Below, in pieces: positions 53,041 through 62,259 of a DNA stretch of 64,000 bases (its first letter is position 1; every line of letters starts with the position of its first letter). The notes under the pieces were generated by a model. It was not told the origin of the DNA, searched no databases, and saw nothing but the letters and a program-made list of their open reading frames with translations. A program made the position numbers and the translations under genes. The DNA is from Enterobacter kobei (lineage in GTDB: Bacteria > Pseudomonadota > Gammaproteobacteria > Enterobacterales > Enterobacteriaceae): contig NZ_AP024590.1 in assembly GCF_018323985.1 (NCBI RefSeq), positions 2,294,001 to 2,358,000 of the forward strand. Direction: 5' to 3'.

Positions 53041-53463
53041 ATGAACGACCACTTTGATGGCAACGGTATTTTCCCAAAAGGCGAGAAAAACGACGCCTTC
53101 GCACAGTATTTTCAGGGCACCAGCTATCTGACGATGCTCACTACCGAGGGCGTAAACATCGGCAACGTGGTGTTTGAGCCAGGCTGTCGTAATAACTGGC
53201 ATATCCATCATAAAGGCGGGCAGATCCTGCTGGTAACAGGTGGTCACGGCTGGTATCAGGAGTGGGATAAGCCTGCTCAACCTCTCACCGCCGGGGATGT
53301 GGTTAACATTCCGGCGGGCGTCAAACACTGGCATGGGGCGACGGCGGATAGCTGGTTTGCGCATCTCGCCGTTGCAGTTCCCGCGGAAGGTGCCTCCAAT
53401 GAATGGCTGGAGCCCGTTTCAGACGCTGATTACGCGCAGCTTTCTTTTCCTGAAAATATCTAA
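53041..53463 (+). CDS. Single-domain cupin protein
   Basis: 140 residues forming one double-stranded beta-helix. Motif 1 gives metal ligands H54, H56 and Gln 61 (WHIHHKGGQILLVTGG), and motif 2 gives H96/H98 (PAGVKHWHGA). Relatives occur beside carboxymuconolactone-decarboxylase-type proteins and under LysR control. The gene converges on the LysR gene and has GGACGGAG upstream of its ATG. The reaction is unknown. Confidence 0.8.
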   Translation: MNDHFDGNGIFPKGEKNDAFAQYFQGTSYLTMLTTEGVNIGNVVFEPGCRNNWHIHHKGGQILLVTGGHGWYQEWDKPAQPLTAGDVVNIPAGVKHWHGATADSWFAHLAVAVPAEGASNEWLEPVSDADYAQLSFPENI

Positions 53464-53544
53464 GTCTGATAATGCAAACGCGTATTCTGAGTAAGTCCGG
53501 GCCTGAAGTCTTCGCCCTGGGATTCTCGCGTCACGCGTAGGGCG

Positions 53545-54441
53545 TTAATCTGGCGAATAACGCAGCGCATCAATCATCAAGGCAAAGGCGGGCGGGTGTT
53601 GTTTACGGCTGGGGTAGTAGAGGTAATACCCCGGAAAAGAAGGGCACCACTCGTCAAGCACCTGAATCAGCTCACCGGTTTTGATCTGCGCCTGCACCAT
53701 GTCTTCCGGTACACAGGCCAGACCAAAACCGGAACAGGCCGCATCGATGCGTTCCGAGAGCAGATTAACCGTCAGTTGTCCTTCAACCCCGACACGCAAC
53801 GGTTTACCGTCCTTTTCAAATTCCCAGTGATACAGCCCTCCGGCAGTAGGCAAGCGCATATTGATGCAGCGGTGCTGCTGAAGCTGGTGCGGCGTCTGTG
53901 GCTGCGGGTTTTGCGCAAAATAGTCCGCGGAACCCACCACGACCATGCGCATATCCGGGCCGATTTTTACGGCAATCATGTCTTTATCGACGCTTTCGCC
54001 CAGCCGCACGCCGGCATCCAGCCGGCCTTCGACAATATCAACAAAACCGTTATCAACCAGTAACTCCACGTTGATAGCAGGGTATTGCTGCAAAAAGGGT
54101 TTTAAACGGGGCCACAGCAAGGTATGTACAGCGTGTTCACCGGCTGAAATACGGATGTTACCGGACGCGGTACCGTTGAGTTGCACCAGCATTTCCAGCT
54201 CCTGCTCCAGATCGGCAATGCGCGGTTCAAGGCAGGAAATAATGCGCTCGCCTGCTTCAGTGGGGGCGACGCTGCGGGTCGTACGGGTCAACAATCGCAG
54301 GTTCAGACGCGCTTCCAGCGCTTTTATCGCATGGCTCAGCGCCGATTGCGATACCCCCAGCTTACCTGCGGCCTTAGTGAAACTGCGTTCTCGCGCAACC
54401 ACTAAAAAGATTTGCAGGTCGTTGAAGTTCTCTTTAAGCAT
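53545..54441 (-). CDS. LysR-type transcriptional regulator
   Basis: 298 residues from ATG 54441 (SD-like AGGATCT upstream); the frame remains open to 54519, but the winged helix starts right after MLKENFNDLQIFLVVARERSF. The HTH is KAAGKLGVSQSALSHAIKALEARL. The C-terminal tail ends in the GYYLYYPSRKQHPPAFALMIDAL block common in regulators of oxidoreductase genes. It diverges from the sulfur-type operon at 54618 and is its best candidate regulator. Confidence 0.88.
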   Translation of the reverse strand: MLKENFNDLQIFLVVARERSFTKAAGKLGVSQSALSHAIKALEARLNLRLLTRTTRSVAPTEAGERIISCLEPRIADLEQELEMLVQLNGTASGNIRISAGEHAVHTLLWPRLKPFLQQYPAINVELLVDNGFVDIVEGRLDAGVRLGESVDKDMIAVKIGPDMRMVVVGSADYFAQNPQPQTPHQLQQHRCINMRLPTAGGLYHWEFEKDGKPLRVGVEGQLTVNLLSERIDAACSGFGLACVPEDMVQAQIKTGELIQVLDEWCPSFPGYYLYYPSRKQHPPAFALMIDALRYSPD

Positions 54442-54617
54442 GGTGAGATCCTGACAGCACTGATGAAGATATTTCATAGATGCCACCATTTTATCCTCTG
54501 GACAACCATTAATCCGCACTTAGCCACTTTTCGGCAATTCAAATGTTATTTAGTTGTTTCACTTGTGTTTCATGGGCATTTATTAATGGTGACATGTTAA
54601 GCAAAGTGAGTAGGCGC

Positions 54618-55634
54618 ATGTCATATCGTCTGAGTATTCTGGATAAAAGTCCCCTCGCGGAAGGCGAAACCGCAGCACAGGCGCTGGCGCGCACGCTGGA
54701 GCTGGCCAGACTGGCCGATGAGTGGGGGTATCACCGTTTTTGGGTGGCGGAACACCACAACACCGCGCAACTCGCCAGCCCGTCGCCGGAGCTGGTTATC
54801 GCCTGGATTGTCGGGCAAACCCGGCGCATTCGGGTCGGGTCCGGCGGCGTGATGCTGCAACACTACAGTCCCTATAAAGTCGCCGAAAATTTTAACCTGC
54901 TGGCCTCGCTGGCGCCGGGGCGTATCGATCTGGGCGTCGGCAAAGCGCCCGGCGGCCTGCCGTTGTCCACCCGGGCATTACAGCAGGGCGTGAACGCACA
55001 GGAAAAAGGGAGTTTTGCCGATCAGCTGGCGCAGCTGGATAACTGGTTGTCGCTGTCCGGTCACGAGCAGGAGGCGGAAACCGTGCTGGCCACGCCGCTT
55101 CCGCCGCAGCGCGTCGACGGTTTTTTACTGGGGGCCAGTCTTGAGAGCGCACAACTTGCCGCCACGCTGGACTGGAATTTTGTCTTTGCCGCCCACCTCA
55201 ACGGCGACAAAGCCCTGCTGCGCGACGTGCTCACCGCCTGGCGGCAGAGCAGCACCCGCGACACGCTGGTAGCCGTGCAGGTGATCGTCGCCCCGACCCG
55301 CGAGCAGGCGGATCATCACGCGGCGCAGGTGGAAGTGTGGGGTGTGGAGCTGGAAAACGGACAGCGTGTTTCGGTGGCGAGTGAATCCCAGGCGCAGGCC
55401 TTTGCCCGTCAGGCGGGCAGCCCGGCGAAGCATATCGTGCGGCGCGAATCCGCGGTCATCAAAGGTACGCCACAACGCGTGCTTGCCGCTCTTGACGCGC
55501 TGCACCGCGACTACGGCATCGATGAATTTGTTATCGACACGCCGGTGGCTGAAGGCCAGCCGCGCATCGAGTCCCTGCGCCTGCTGGCGGAGGCCTATGC
55601 CCAGGCAAATGCCGTACAGGAGGTCGCCGGATGA
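54618..55634 (+). CDS. Luciferase-like flavin monooxygenase (YhbW/MsnO8 type)
   Basis: 338-residue LLM-class protein with the bacterial luciferase TIM barrel. Recognisable blocks are ADEWGYHRFWVAEHHN near residue 35 and IRVGSGGVMLQHYSPYKVAENFNLLASLAPGRIDLGVG near 80-115. First gene of an eight-gene operon. Its stop overlaps the M20 gene start by four bases. In the operon context a substrate with a C-S bond is likely, but that is inferred from neighbours. Confidence 0.85.
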   Translation: MSYRLSILDKSPLAEGETAAQALARTLELARLADEWGYHRFWVAEHHNTAQLASPSPELVIAWIVGQTRRIRVGSGGVMLQHYSPYKVAENFNLLASLAPGRIDLGVGKAPGGLPLSTRALQQGVNAQEKGSFADQLAQLDNWLSLSGHEQEAETVLATPLPPQRVDGFLLGASLESAQLAATLDWNFVFAAHLNGDKALLRDVLTAWRQSSTRDTLVAVQVIVAPTREQADHHAAQVEVWGVELENGQRVSVASESQAQAFARQAGSPAKHIVRRESAVIKGTPQRVLAALDALHRDYGIDEFVIDTPVAEGQPRIESLRLLAEAYAQANAVQEVAG

Positions 55635-56758
55635 GTTTTTCAGAACAGCTGATCGACTGGCGGCGCGAGCTGCATCAATACCCGGAACTGTCGCTGGAGG
55701 AGTTCGAAACCACCCGTCGCGTGCGCCAGTGGCTGGAAGCGGCCGGACTGCGCCTGCTGTCTTACGATGTGCCAACCGGCGTGGTGGCGGAAGTGGGGAC
55801 AGGGGAAAAAATGATTGCGTTGCGCGCCGACATTGACGCGTTGCCGATCGCTGAAGCCAGCGGCGTGCCCTTCAGCTCCTTGAATCCGGGTGTGATGCAC
55901 GCCTGCGGCCATGACATACACACCAGTGTCATGCTCGGCGCGGCGCTGCTGTTAAAAGAAAAAGAACACCAGCTGGCAGGCCGGGTGCGCATTCTCTTTC
56001 AGCCCGCTGAGGAAAACTTTGGCGGCGCGAAGCGCCTGATCAGCGCCGGGGCGCTGGACGGTGTCAGCGCGATTTTCGGGATGCACAACGAACCGGGCTT
56101 ACCCGTCGGTGAGTTCGCCACGCGCGGTGGGCCGTTTTACGCCAACGTCGATCGTTTTGTGATCGTGGTGAAGGGCAAAGGCGCACACGCTGCGCGCCCC
56201 CACGAAGGCAACGACGCCATCCTGCTCGCCAGCCAGCTGGTCAACGCCCTGCAAAGCGTCGCCAGCCGTAACGTGAATACGCTGGATTCGGTGGTTCTGA
56301 GCGTGACGCGCATTGCCGGGGGCAATACCTGGAACGTGCTGCCGGAAACCGTCGAGCTGGAAGGGACGCTGCGCACCCATAAACGCACGGTGCGCCAGCA
56401 GGTCAAAGATCGCGTCAATACGCTTGCTGCCGGGTTAGGCCAGGCGTTCGGTGCAGAGATCACCGTTCACTGGTTCGACGGCCCGGAGGCATTAGTTAAC
56501 GATGAAAAGTGGGCGGCCTTCGCCCGCGAGGTCGCAGACGAGCAGGGCTATCGTACCCATCATGCTGAACTGCATATGGGCGGTGAAGATTTCGCGGTCT
56601 ATCTGCAACACATCCCCGGCGCGTTCGTCAGTATCGGCAGCGCCAGCGAATTCGGATTACATCATCCGGCCTTTAATCCCGACGACGCATTACTGGCAGA
56701 CGCGGCGCATTATTTCGCACGGCTGGCTGAAAAAGCTTTATTACATAACGCTGACTGA
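55631..56758 (+). CDS. M20-family amidohydrolase / N-deacylase
   Basis: 375-residue zinc hydrolase of the M20D group (hippurate hydrolase and YxeP/SndA-like enzymes). Metal ligands are C92 and H94 in HACGHDIH, E127-E128 in PAEE, and H152 in MHNEP; a late HMGGEDF supplies another His/Glu. Cytoplasmic. Together with the operon's acetyltransferase it could remove an N-acetyl group added earlier, as SndA and YxeP do in Bacillus. Coupled by overlap to the upstream gene; the next gene starts 9 bases on. Confidence 0.87.
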   Translation: MSFSEQLIDWRRELHQYPELSLEEFETTRRVRQWLEAAGLRLLSYDVPTGVVAEVGTGEKMIALRADIDALPIAEASGVPFSSLNPGVMHACGHDIHTSVMLGAALLLKEKEHQLAGRVRILFQPAEENFGGAKRLISAGALDGVSAIFGMHNEPGLPVGEFATRGGPFYANVDRFVIVVKGKGAHAARPHEGNDAILLASQLVNALQSVASRNVNTLDSVVLSVTRIAGGNTWNVLPETVELEGTLRTHKRTVRQQVKDRVNTLAAGLGQAFGAEITVHWFDGPEALVNDEKWAAFAREVADEQGYRTHHAELHMGGEDFAVYLQHIPGAFVSIGSASEFGLHHPAFNPDDALLADAAHYFARLAEKALLHNAD

Positions 56759-56767
56759 GGACATTCT

Positions 56768-58087
56768 ATGACAAGCGCAAGACAATTACGCCTGGGCACC
56801 ATTTTGCATGGCGCGTCAGGGAATATGTCCGCCTGGCGACATCCGGCCGCTGCCGCTGACGCCAGCATTAATTTTGATTTTGTAAAAGAAACGGCGCTGA
56901 AAGCCGAGCAAGGCAAACTGGATTTTTTATTTGTCGCCGATGGTCTTTATATTAACGAAAAATCCATTCCGCATTTTCTTAATCGCTTTGAGCCGCTGAC
57001 GGTATTATCGGCGCTTGCCAGCCTGACCCACAATCTCGGTCTGGTCGGAACGCTCTCCACGTCCTACAGCGAGCCTTTTACCGTAGCGCGCCAGTTCGCC
57101 AGTCTCGATCATCTGAGCAAGGGCCGCGCGGGCTGGAACGTAGTGACCTCGCCGCTGGAGGGATCGGCCAGGAATTTCTCCCGCGATAAACACCCGGAAC
57201 ATGCGCTGCGTTACCGCATCGCCGATGAATATCTCGACGTGGTAAAAGGGCTGTGGGATTCCTGGGAAGAGGATGCCTTCGTGCGTAATAAAGCGAGCGG
57301 GCAGTTCTTCGATCCAGCGAAATTACATACGCTGAATCATGAAGGGGAATTCTTTAAGGTGGCGGGGCCGCTCAATATTGGCCGCACGCCACAAGGTCGC
57401 CCCATTGTATTTCAGGCGGGTGCTTCTGACGATGGCAAAAAATTAGCCGCGAAGCATGCCGATGCTATTTTTACCCATCACGATACGTTAGAAGAGGCCA
57501 AAGCCTTTTATCGCGACGTTAAGCTCCAGCTTGAAGCCAACGGCCGTCAGGCGCATGAACTGCATATATTCCAGGGCGTCAGCGTCATTGTCGGGAAAGA
57601 CGCGGAGGACGTGGAGCAACAATACCAGACCACCGCCGCACTGGTGTCGGTGGAGGACGCGCTCAACTATCTGGGGCGTTATTTCGAACATCACGATTTC
57701 AGTCAGTATCCCCTGGATGAACCCTTCCCGGATCTTGGCGATCTGGGACAAAACAGTTTCCGCAGCACCACCGATGAGATCAAACGCAATGCCCGTGAAC
57801 GTGGCCTGACGCTGCGCCAGGTGGCGCTGGAAGCGGCGTCGCCCCGTGCGCGTTTTGCCGGCACGCCGGAGGAGGTCGCCGACGGGCTTGAGCAGTGGTT
57901 CAGCCAGCACGCCGCTGACGGTTTCATTATTCAGGGCGGCACGCCGGATACCTTCCCGCGCTTCGTTGACCAGGTGGTGCCGCTGCTACAGGCACGCGGG
58001 CTATTCCGCACTGAATACCCCGGCACCACGCTGCGGGAAAGTCTGGGTCTCGACGTGCCTGTGAATCAATTTATAAAAACAAAATAG
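56768..58087 (+). CDS. FMN-dependent monooxygenase of the NtaA/SnaA/DszA/YxeK type
   Basis: 439 residues with the LLM barrel in the long form used by nitrilotriacetate and sulfur-compound monooxygenases (LRLGTILHG start; SLDHLSKGRAGWNVVTS; QAGASDDGKKLAAKHADAIF; FIIQGGTPDTFPRFVDQVVP). Such enzymes use FMNH2 from a separate reductase and cleave C-N or C-S bonds. It is the closest operon match to Bacillus CmoJ/YxeK, which act on N-acetyl S-substituted cysteines. GAGG lies upstream of the ATG. Confidence 0.86.
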   Translation: MTSARQLRLGTILHGASGNMSAWRHPAAAADASINFDFVKETALKAEQGKLDFLFVADGLYINEKSIPHFLNRFEPLTVLSALASLTHNLGLVGTLSTSYSEPFTVARQFASLDHLSKGRAGWNVVTSPLEGSARNFSRDKHPEHALRYRIADEYLDVVKGLWDSWEEDAFVRNKASGQFFDPAKLHTLNHEGEFFKVAGPLNIGRTPQGRPIVFQAGASDDGKKLAAKHADAIFTHHDTLEEAKAFYRDVKLQLEANGRQAHELHIFQGVSVIVGKDAEDVEQQYQTTAALVSVEDALNYLGRYFEHHDFSQYPLDEPFPDLGDLGQNSFRSTTDEIKRNARERGLTLRQVALEAASPRARFAGTPEEVADGLEQWFSQHAADGFIIQGGTPDTFPRFVDQVVPLLQARGLFRTEYPGTTLRESLGLDVPVNQFIKTK

Positions 58088-58098
58088 AGAATAACGCT

Positions 58099-59031
58099 AT
58101 GCAGAAAACGACGCTTTTACTGGCAATGACCCTCGCCTTATCGCCGCTGGCGTATGCAAAAGAGGTCACGATCAATGGCACCGGCGTCAGTATCGAGGCC
58201 AATAAGACGCCGATCACTACCACCGCCAATCCGCAGGCGATTGCGCAACTGCCCAAAGATCACCGTTTCGTGCAGCCGGGTAAATTTACCGTGGCGGTCG
58301 CCGGACTTAACTCGCCGCCGCTGACGGTGTTTTCCGACGACAACAAAACCCTGCTCGGCAGCGAGGTGGATATTGCCCGCCTGGTGGCAGACAGCCTGGG
58401 TCTGGAGTTAAACGTTGTGCCGACCTCCTGGGAGGACTGGCCGCTGGGCGTGGCCTCGGGCAAATATGACGCGGCCATCAGCAACATCACCGTCACTAAA
58501 GAGCGCAAAGAGAAGTTTGATTTCGCCACCTACCGTAAGGATTCGCTGGGCTTTTACGTGAAATCTACCAGCCCGATCAGCAAAATTGAAAAAGCAGAAG
58601 ACATCGCCGGGCTGCGCATCATCGTCGGCTCCGGCACCAATCAGGAAGCGATCCTGCTGGCATGGGACAAAGCAAACCAGCAGAAAGGGCTGAAGCCGTT
58701 TGTGCCGGTGTACACCAAGGATGACGCCGCGCAGACGCTGGCGCTGCAATCCGGACGTGCGGATGCCTTTTTTGGCCCGAACGTCACCGGGGCATGGAAA
58801 GCGGCGCTGACGCAAAAAACCAAACTGGTGGGCGTGGTGGACGGCGGCTGGCCGAAAGCGGCGCACATCGCCGTGACGCTGAAAAAAGGCAATGGCCTGG
58901 TCGGGCCGGTGCAAACCGCGCTTAACGGCGTCATTAAAAACGGCGACTACCAGAAAGTGCTCGCCCGCTGGGGAGAAGACGTCGAACGCATTCCATCCTC
59001 GGAAATCAACCCGCCAGGCCTTGGCGATTAA
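58099..59031 (+). CDS. Periplasmic amino-acid binding protein A
   Basis: 310 residues, signal peptide ending LAYAKE, family 3 solute-binding fold. It is a clear paralogue of the last protein of the operon (61251-62141): both share LNSPPL, WEDWPLG, ERKEK/QRKEK-YDFATYR-type block, VGSGTNQE and SGRAD-FFGP. Two binding proteins for one transporter are also found in the Bacillus tcyJKLMN system for cystine and S-modified cysteines. Confidence 0.88.
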   Translation: MQKTTLLLAMTLALSPLAYAKEVTINGTGVSIEANKTPITTTANPQAIAQLPKDHRFVQPGKFTVAVAGLNSPPLTVFSDDNKTLLGSEVDIARLVADSLGLELNVVPTSWEDWPLGVASGKYDAAISNITVTKERKEKFDFATYRKDSLGFYVKSTSPISKIEKAEDIAGLRIIVGSGTNQEAILLAWDKANQQKGLKPFVPVYTKDDAAQTLALQSGRADAFFGPNVTGAWKAALTQKTKLVGVVDGGWPKAAHIAVTLKKGNGLVGPVQTALNGVIKNGDYQKVLARWGEDVERIPSSEINPPGLGD

Positions 59032-59041
59032 GGAGCTGCAC

Positions 59042-59548
59042 ATGAGCGAACATTTCCGCGACCTCTCCCCGGAGGCCCCCGAACTGCAGCCGGTTATTGA
59101 GGGATTATTTGCCGAATACGCCGCGCGCTACGGCGATTACTTTTCCAAAGACGCCGAGGTGGAACTGACCGAATGGTATCTGCCGCCGCAGGGGCTGTTT
59201 ATCGTGCTGGAGCGCGACGGGAAAATCATCGCCACCGGCGCGTATAAACCCTTTGATGCCCATACCGCCGAAATCAAACGCATCTGGACGGACAAAAGTT
59301 TGCGTCAACAGGGGCTGGCGGCGCGCGTGGTGCGCGAGCTGGAACGACGGGCGGCGCTGGCGGGCTACAGCCGCCTCTACCTGACCACCGGTTTTCGGCA
59401 GCCGGAAGCGGTCAGGCTCTATCTCAGTCAGGGCTATGACGCGCAGTTCGATGTCGACCGCGACCCGGAAACCTACAGCCAGCCGCCGTTTGACGGGCGA
59501 CTGCGCTTCACCAAAGCGCTCGGCGTGGCGCTGGGTAAATCGGCCTGA
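59042..59548 (+). CDS. GNAT N-acetyltransferase
   Basis: 168 residues; the acetyl-CoA loop is TDKSLRQQGLAARVVREL at about 82-99. ATG 59042 follows AAGGAG closely and starts 10 bases after the binding-protein stop; a longer frame to 58892 overlaps that gene and is rejected. In Bacillus the corresponding enzymes (SnaA, YxeL) N-acetylate S-(2-succino)cysteine before oxidation, which fits its place here. Confidence 0.85.
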   Translation: MSEHFRDLSPEAPELQPVIEGLFAEYAARYGDYFSKDAEVELTEWYLPPQGLFIVLERDGKIIATGAYKPFDAHTAEIKRIWTDKSLRQQGLAARVVRELERRAALAGYSRLYLTTGFRQPEAVRLYLSQGYDAQFDVDRDPETYSQPPFDGRLRFTKALGVALGKSA

Positions 59549-59557
59549 GGAACAAAC

Positions 59558-60484
59558 ATGAACAGATCTGAACCCGTAAAAGTGATCCCCGCACGCTATC
59601 CGTTGCGTATCATTGGCGCGATTGTGGCGCTACTGGTGCTGGCCATTGTGATCCAGTCCGTGGCCTTTAATCCGCGCTGGGAGTGGCACGTGTTTGCCCG
59701 CTGGTTCTTCGATCCGGTGATCCTCGAAGGGCTGGCGCAAACCCTGTTGCTGACGCTGCTGGGTACGGTACTAAGCGTGATTTTTGGCGGATTACTGGCG
59801 CTTGCCAGGCTGTCGTCGTCCTGGCTGTTGAGCAGTCTGGCGTGGGGCTATATCTGGCTGTTCCGCTCGTTGCCGCTGATTGTGGTGCTGATCATCCTTT
59901 ATAACTTCTCCTACCTGTACGACACACTGTCGCTCGGTATTCCGTTTACCGGCATCACCTGGGCGAGCTATGACACCATTAACGTGCTCGGCCAGTTTTC
60001 CACCGCCGTGGTGGGACTGACGCTGGTACAGAGCGCCTATACCGCGGAGATCATTCGCGGCGGTTTTCTGGGGGTCGATCACGGACAGTATGAAGCGGCC
60101 GCCGCGCTGGGACTGCCCGCCAGCCGCCGCACGCTGCGCATTATTCTGCCGCAGGCGCTGCGAACCATTTTGCCGTCTGGCTTTAACGAGATCATCAGCC
60201 TCGCCAAAGGCACGGCGATGGTGTACGTGCTGGCGATGCCGGAGCTGTTCTACACCATTCAGATGATCTACAACCGCACCCAGGAAGTGATCCCGCTGCT
60301 GATGGTGGGGGCAGTGTGGTATCTGGTGATCACCAGCGTGCTGTCGCTGATCCAGCATCTGGTCGAGCGCTGGATGGCCCGCAGCGAGCGTCGTTCTGCC
60401 ATTAACACCACCCGCGTCGCCCGCGTTGCCGCACCGGGTCGCGTTGCCCAGCCACAGGAGACTGCCCATGCACACCTCTCATGA
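59558..60484 (+). CDS. Amino-acid ABC transporter permease
   Basis: 308-residue inner-membrane permease of the HisM/GlnP family. The EAA loop is GQYEAAAALGLPASRRTLRIILPQALRTILP near residue 176. It has about six helices and a longer than usual C-terminal tail. Only one permease gene is present, so it probably forms a homodimer. Its 3' end overlaps the ATPase gene by 17 bases. Confidence 0.9.
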   Translation: MNRSEPVKVIPARYPLRIIGAIVALLVLAIVIQSVAFNPRWEWHVFARWFFDPVILEGLAQTLLLTLLGTVLSVIFGGLLALARLSSSWLLSSLAWGYIWLFRSLPLIVVLIILYNFSYLYDTLSLGIPFTGITWASYDTINVLGQFSTAVVGLTLVQSAYTAEIIRGGFLGVDHGQYEAAAALGLPASRRTLRIILPQALRTILPSGFNEIISLAKGTAMVYVLAMPELFYTIQMIYNRTQEVIPLLMVGAVWYLVITSVLSLIQHLVERWMARSERRSAINTTRVARVAAPGRVAQPQETAHAHLS

Positions 60485-61241
60485 AGGCCATATTTCAATC
60501 ACTGGCGTCAGCAAATATTTTGGTCGTCACAAAGCGCTCGATGATATTTCGCTGGAGCTGGCACCGGGCTCGGTCACGGTGATCCTCGGGCCGTCCGGCT
60601 CCGGAAAATCCACGTTATTGCGGGCGATAAATCACCTTGAGCGGGTCGATGAGGGCTTTATCCAGATTGACGGCGACTACATCGGCTACCGCCGCCAGGG
60701 TGACAAACTCTATGAACTCAAGGAAAAGGAGATCCTGCGCCAGCGCGTCAACGTGGGCTATGTGTTCCAGAACTTCAATCTGTTCCCGCACTTAACGGTG
60801 CTGGAAAACCTGATTGAAGCGCCCATCGCCCACAAACAGCTCAGCCGCAGGGCGGCCATTGAGCGGGCCTATGAATTGCTCGACGTGGTGGGCCTGCGCA
60901 ATAAAGCCGACGCCTGGTCACGGCACCTTTCCGGCGGACAGCAGCAGCGCATCGCCATTGCCCGTGCGCTGGCGCTGCATCCGCGGGTGATGCTGTTTGA
61001 TGAACCGACGTCGGCGCTCGATCCGGAGCTGGTTGGCGAGGTGCTCGACGTGATTAAAAAACTGGCGCGATCCGGTACCACGCTGGTGGTGGTGACGCAC
61101 GAAATCGGCTTTGCCCGCGAGGTGGCCGATAACGTGGTATTTATGGTGGACGGCAAAATCGTCGAGCAGGGCAGCAGCGATGAAGTGTTAAACCACCCGC
61201 AGCACCCGCGCACGCGGCAATTCTTATCTAAAGTGCTGTAA
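60468..61241 (+). CDS. Amino-acid ABC transporter ATPase
   Basis: 257 residues from ATG 60468, which has ACAGGAG eight bases upstream; a longer frame to 60426 is rejected. Walker A GPSGSGKST at 41-49, signature LSGGQ at 154-158 and Walker B MLFDE at 175-179 are all intact. It belongs to the polar amino-acid uptake (GlnQ/HisP) class. Confidence 0.92.
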   Translation: MHTSHEGHISITGVSKYFGRHKALDDISLELAPGSVTVILGPSGSGKSTLLRAINHLERVDEGFIQIDGDYIGYRRQGDKLYELKEKEILRQRVNVGYVFQNFNLFPHLTVLENLIEAPIAHKQLSRRAAIERAYELLDVVGLRNKADAWSRHLSGGQQQRIAIARALALHPRVMLFDEPTSALDPELVGEVLDVIKKLARSGTTLVVVTHEIGFAREVADNVVFMVDGKIVEQGSSDEVLNHPQHPRTRQFLSKVL

Positions 61242-61250
61242 GGAGAGGGC

Positions 61251-62141
61251 ATGAAACAGGGATTATGGGCGCTGTTACTGGTCAGTTCATTGAGTGGCGC
61301 GCAGAGTATCGATCTGGCGGCGAATGAAACGCCGCTGCACGGCCAGCGTGATGAGGCGGCGATTGCCAAAATTCCGCCGCACTTTGCTTTTGTGGAGCCG
61401 GGGACGCTGACGGTGGCCATTTCAGCGCTGAACTCGCCGCCGCTGGCGCTGCTCGCCAGCGATAGCCGCACACGCATCGGCAGCGATCCCGATATTGCCC
61501 GTCTGCTGGCGGACAGCCTTGGGCTGAAGCTGAAGCTGGTGCCGACGGCATGGGAAGACTGGCCGCTGGGGATCTCCGCCGGCCGTTATGACGTGGCGCT
61601 GGTGAATATCGCCGTCACCGAGCAGCGCAAAGAGAAGTATGACTTTGCTACTTATCGCGTGGATTCGCTGGCGTTTTCCGTCAAATCCACCAGTCCGATT
61701 GAGGCGGTGCGCGGGCCTGCGGATCTGGCGGGACGCAAGGTGATTGTCGGTTCCGGCACCAATCAGGAGAAAATTTTACTTGGCTGGAATGCGGAAAACG
61801 AACGGGCAGGGCGAGCACCCGCGCAACCGGTCTATCTGACCGATGACGCTTCCGGCAATTTGTATATTCAGTCCGGGCGCGCGGATGTATTTTTTGGCCC
61901 GCAGTCGGTGGCGTCTTATAAAGCGGCGCTGACCGGCAAAACCAAAGTGGTCGGGCTTGGACCGAAAAAAGCGTATGTCGCCACCACTAGCAAAAAAGGT
62001 AACGGACTGGTCGAGGCGTTGAAAGCTGCGCTGGATGGCGCTATCGCCAGGGGCGAGTACCAGCAGGCGCTGGCACGCTGGGGCGAAGCCGGGGAAGCCG
62101 TGACAACGTCACAAATAAATCCGCCGGGGATCACCTATTAA
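61251..62141 (+). CDS. Periplasmic amino-acid binding protein B
   Basis: 296 residues with a signal peptide (MKQGLWALLLVSSLSGAQS). A paralogue of protein A at 58099. The ligand pocket regions LNSPPLALL and TSPIEAVRGP differ slightly, so the two may bind different thiols. AAGGAGAGGG precedes the ATG. Last gene of the operon; a REP-like palindrome follows. Confidence 0.88.
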   Translation: MKQGLWALLLVSSLSGAQSIDLAANETPLHGQRDEAAIAKIPPHFAFVEPGTLTVAISALNSPPLALLASDSRTRIGSDPDIARLLADSLGLKLKLVPTAWEDWPLGISAGRYDVALVNIAVTEQRKEKYDFATYRVDSLAFSVKSTSPIEAVRGPADLAGRKVIVGSGTNQEKILLGWNAENERAGRAPAQPVYLTDDASGNLYIQSGRADVFFGPQSVASYKAALTGKTKVVGLGPKKAYVATTSKKGNGLVEALKAALDGAIARGEYQQALARWGEAGEAVTTSQINPPGITY

Positions 62142-62173
62142 GCCGTTGCGGTAAGTGAAGCACTACGCCTCAA

Positions 62174-62199
62174 GGCCGGGTGACCTTGCACCACCCGGC
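62174..62199. repeat. Short REP-like palindrome after the ABC operon
   Basis: gccgggtg and ccacccggc arms around about 9 bases. Smaller than the other REP units in this window. Confidence 0.65.
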
Positions 62200-62259
62200 A
62201 AATTCAGGGATCCTTAATTCCCCTTTTTCCTGAATGAAAAATGAAGAGTCAGCCTGCGC

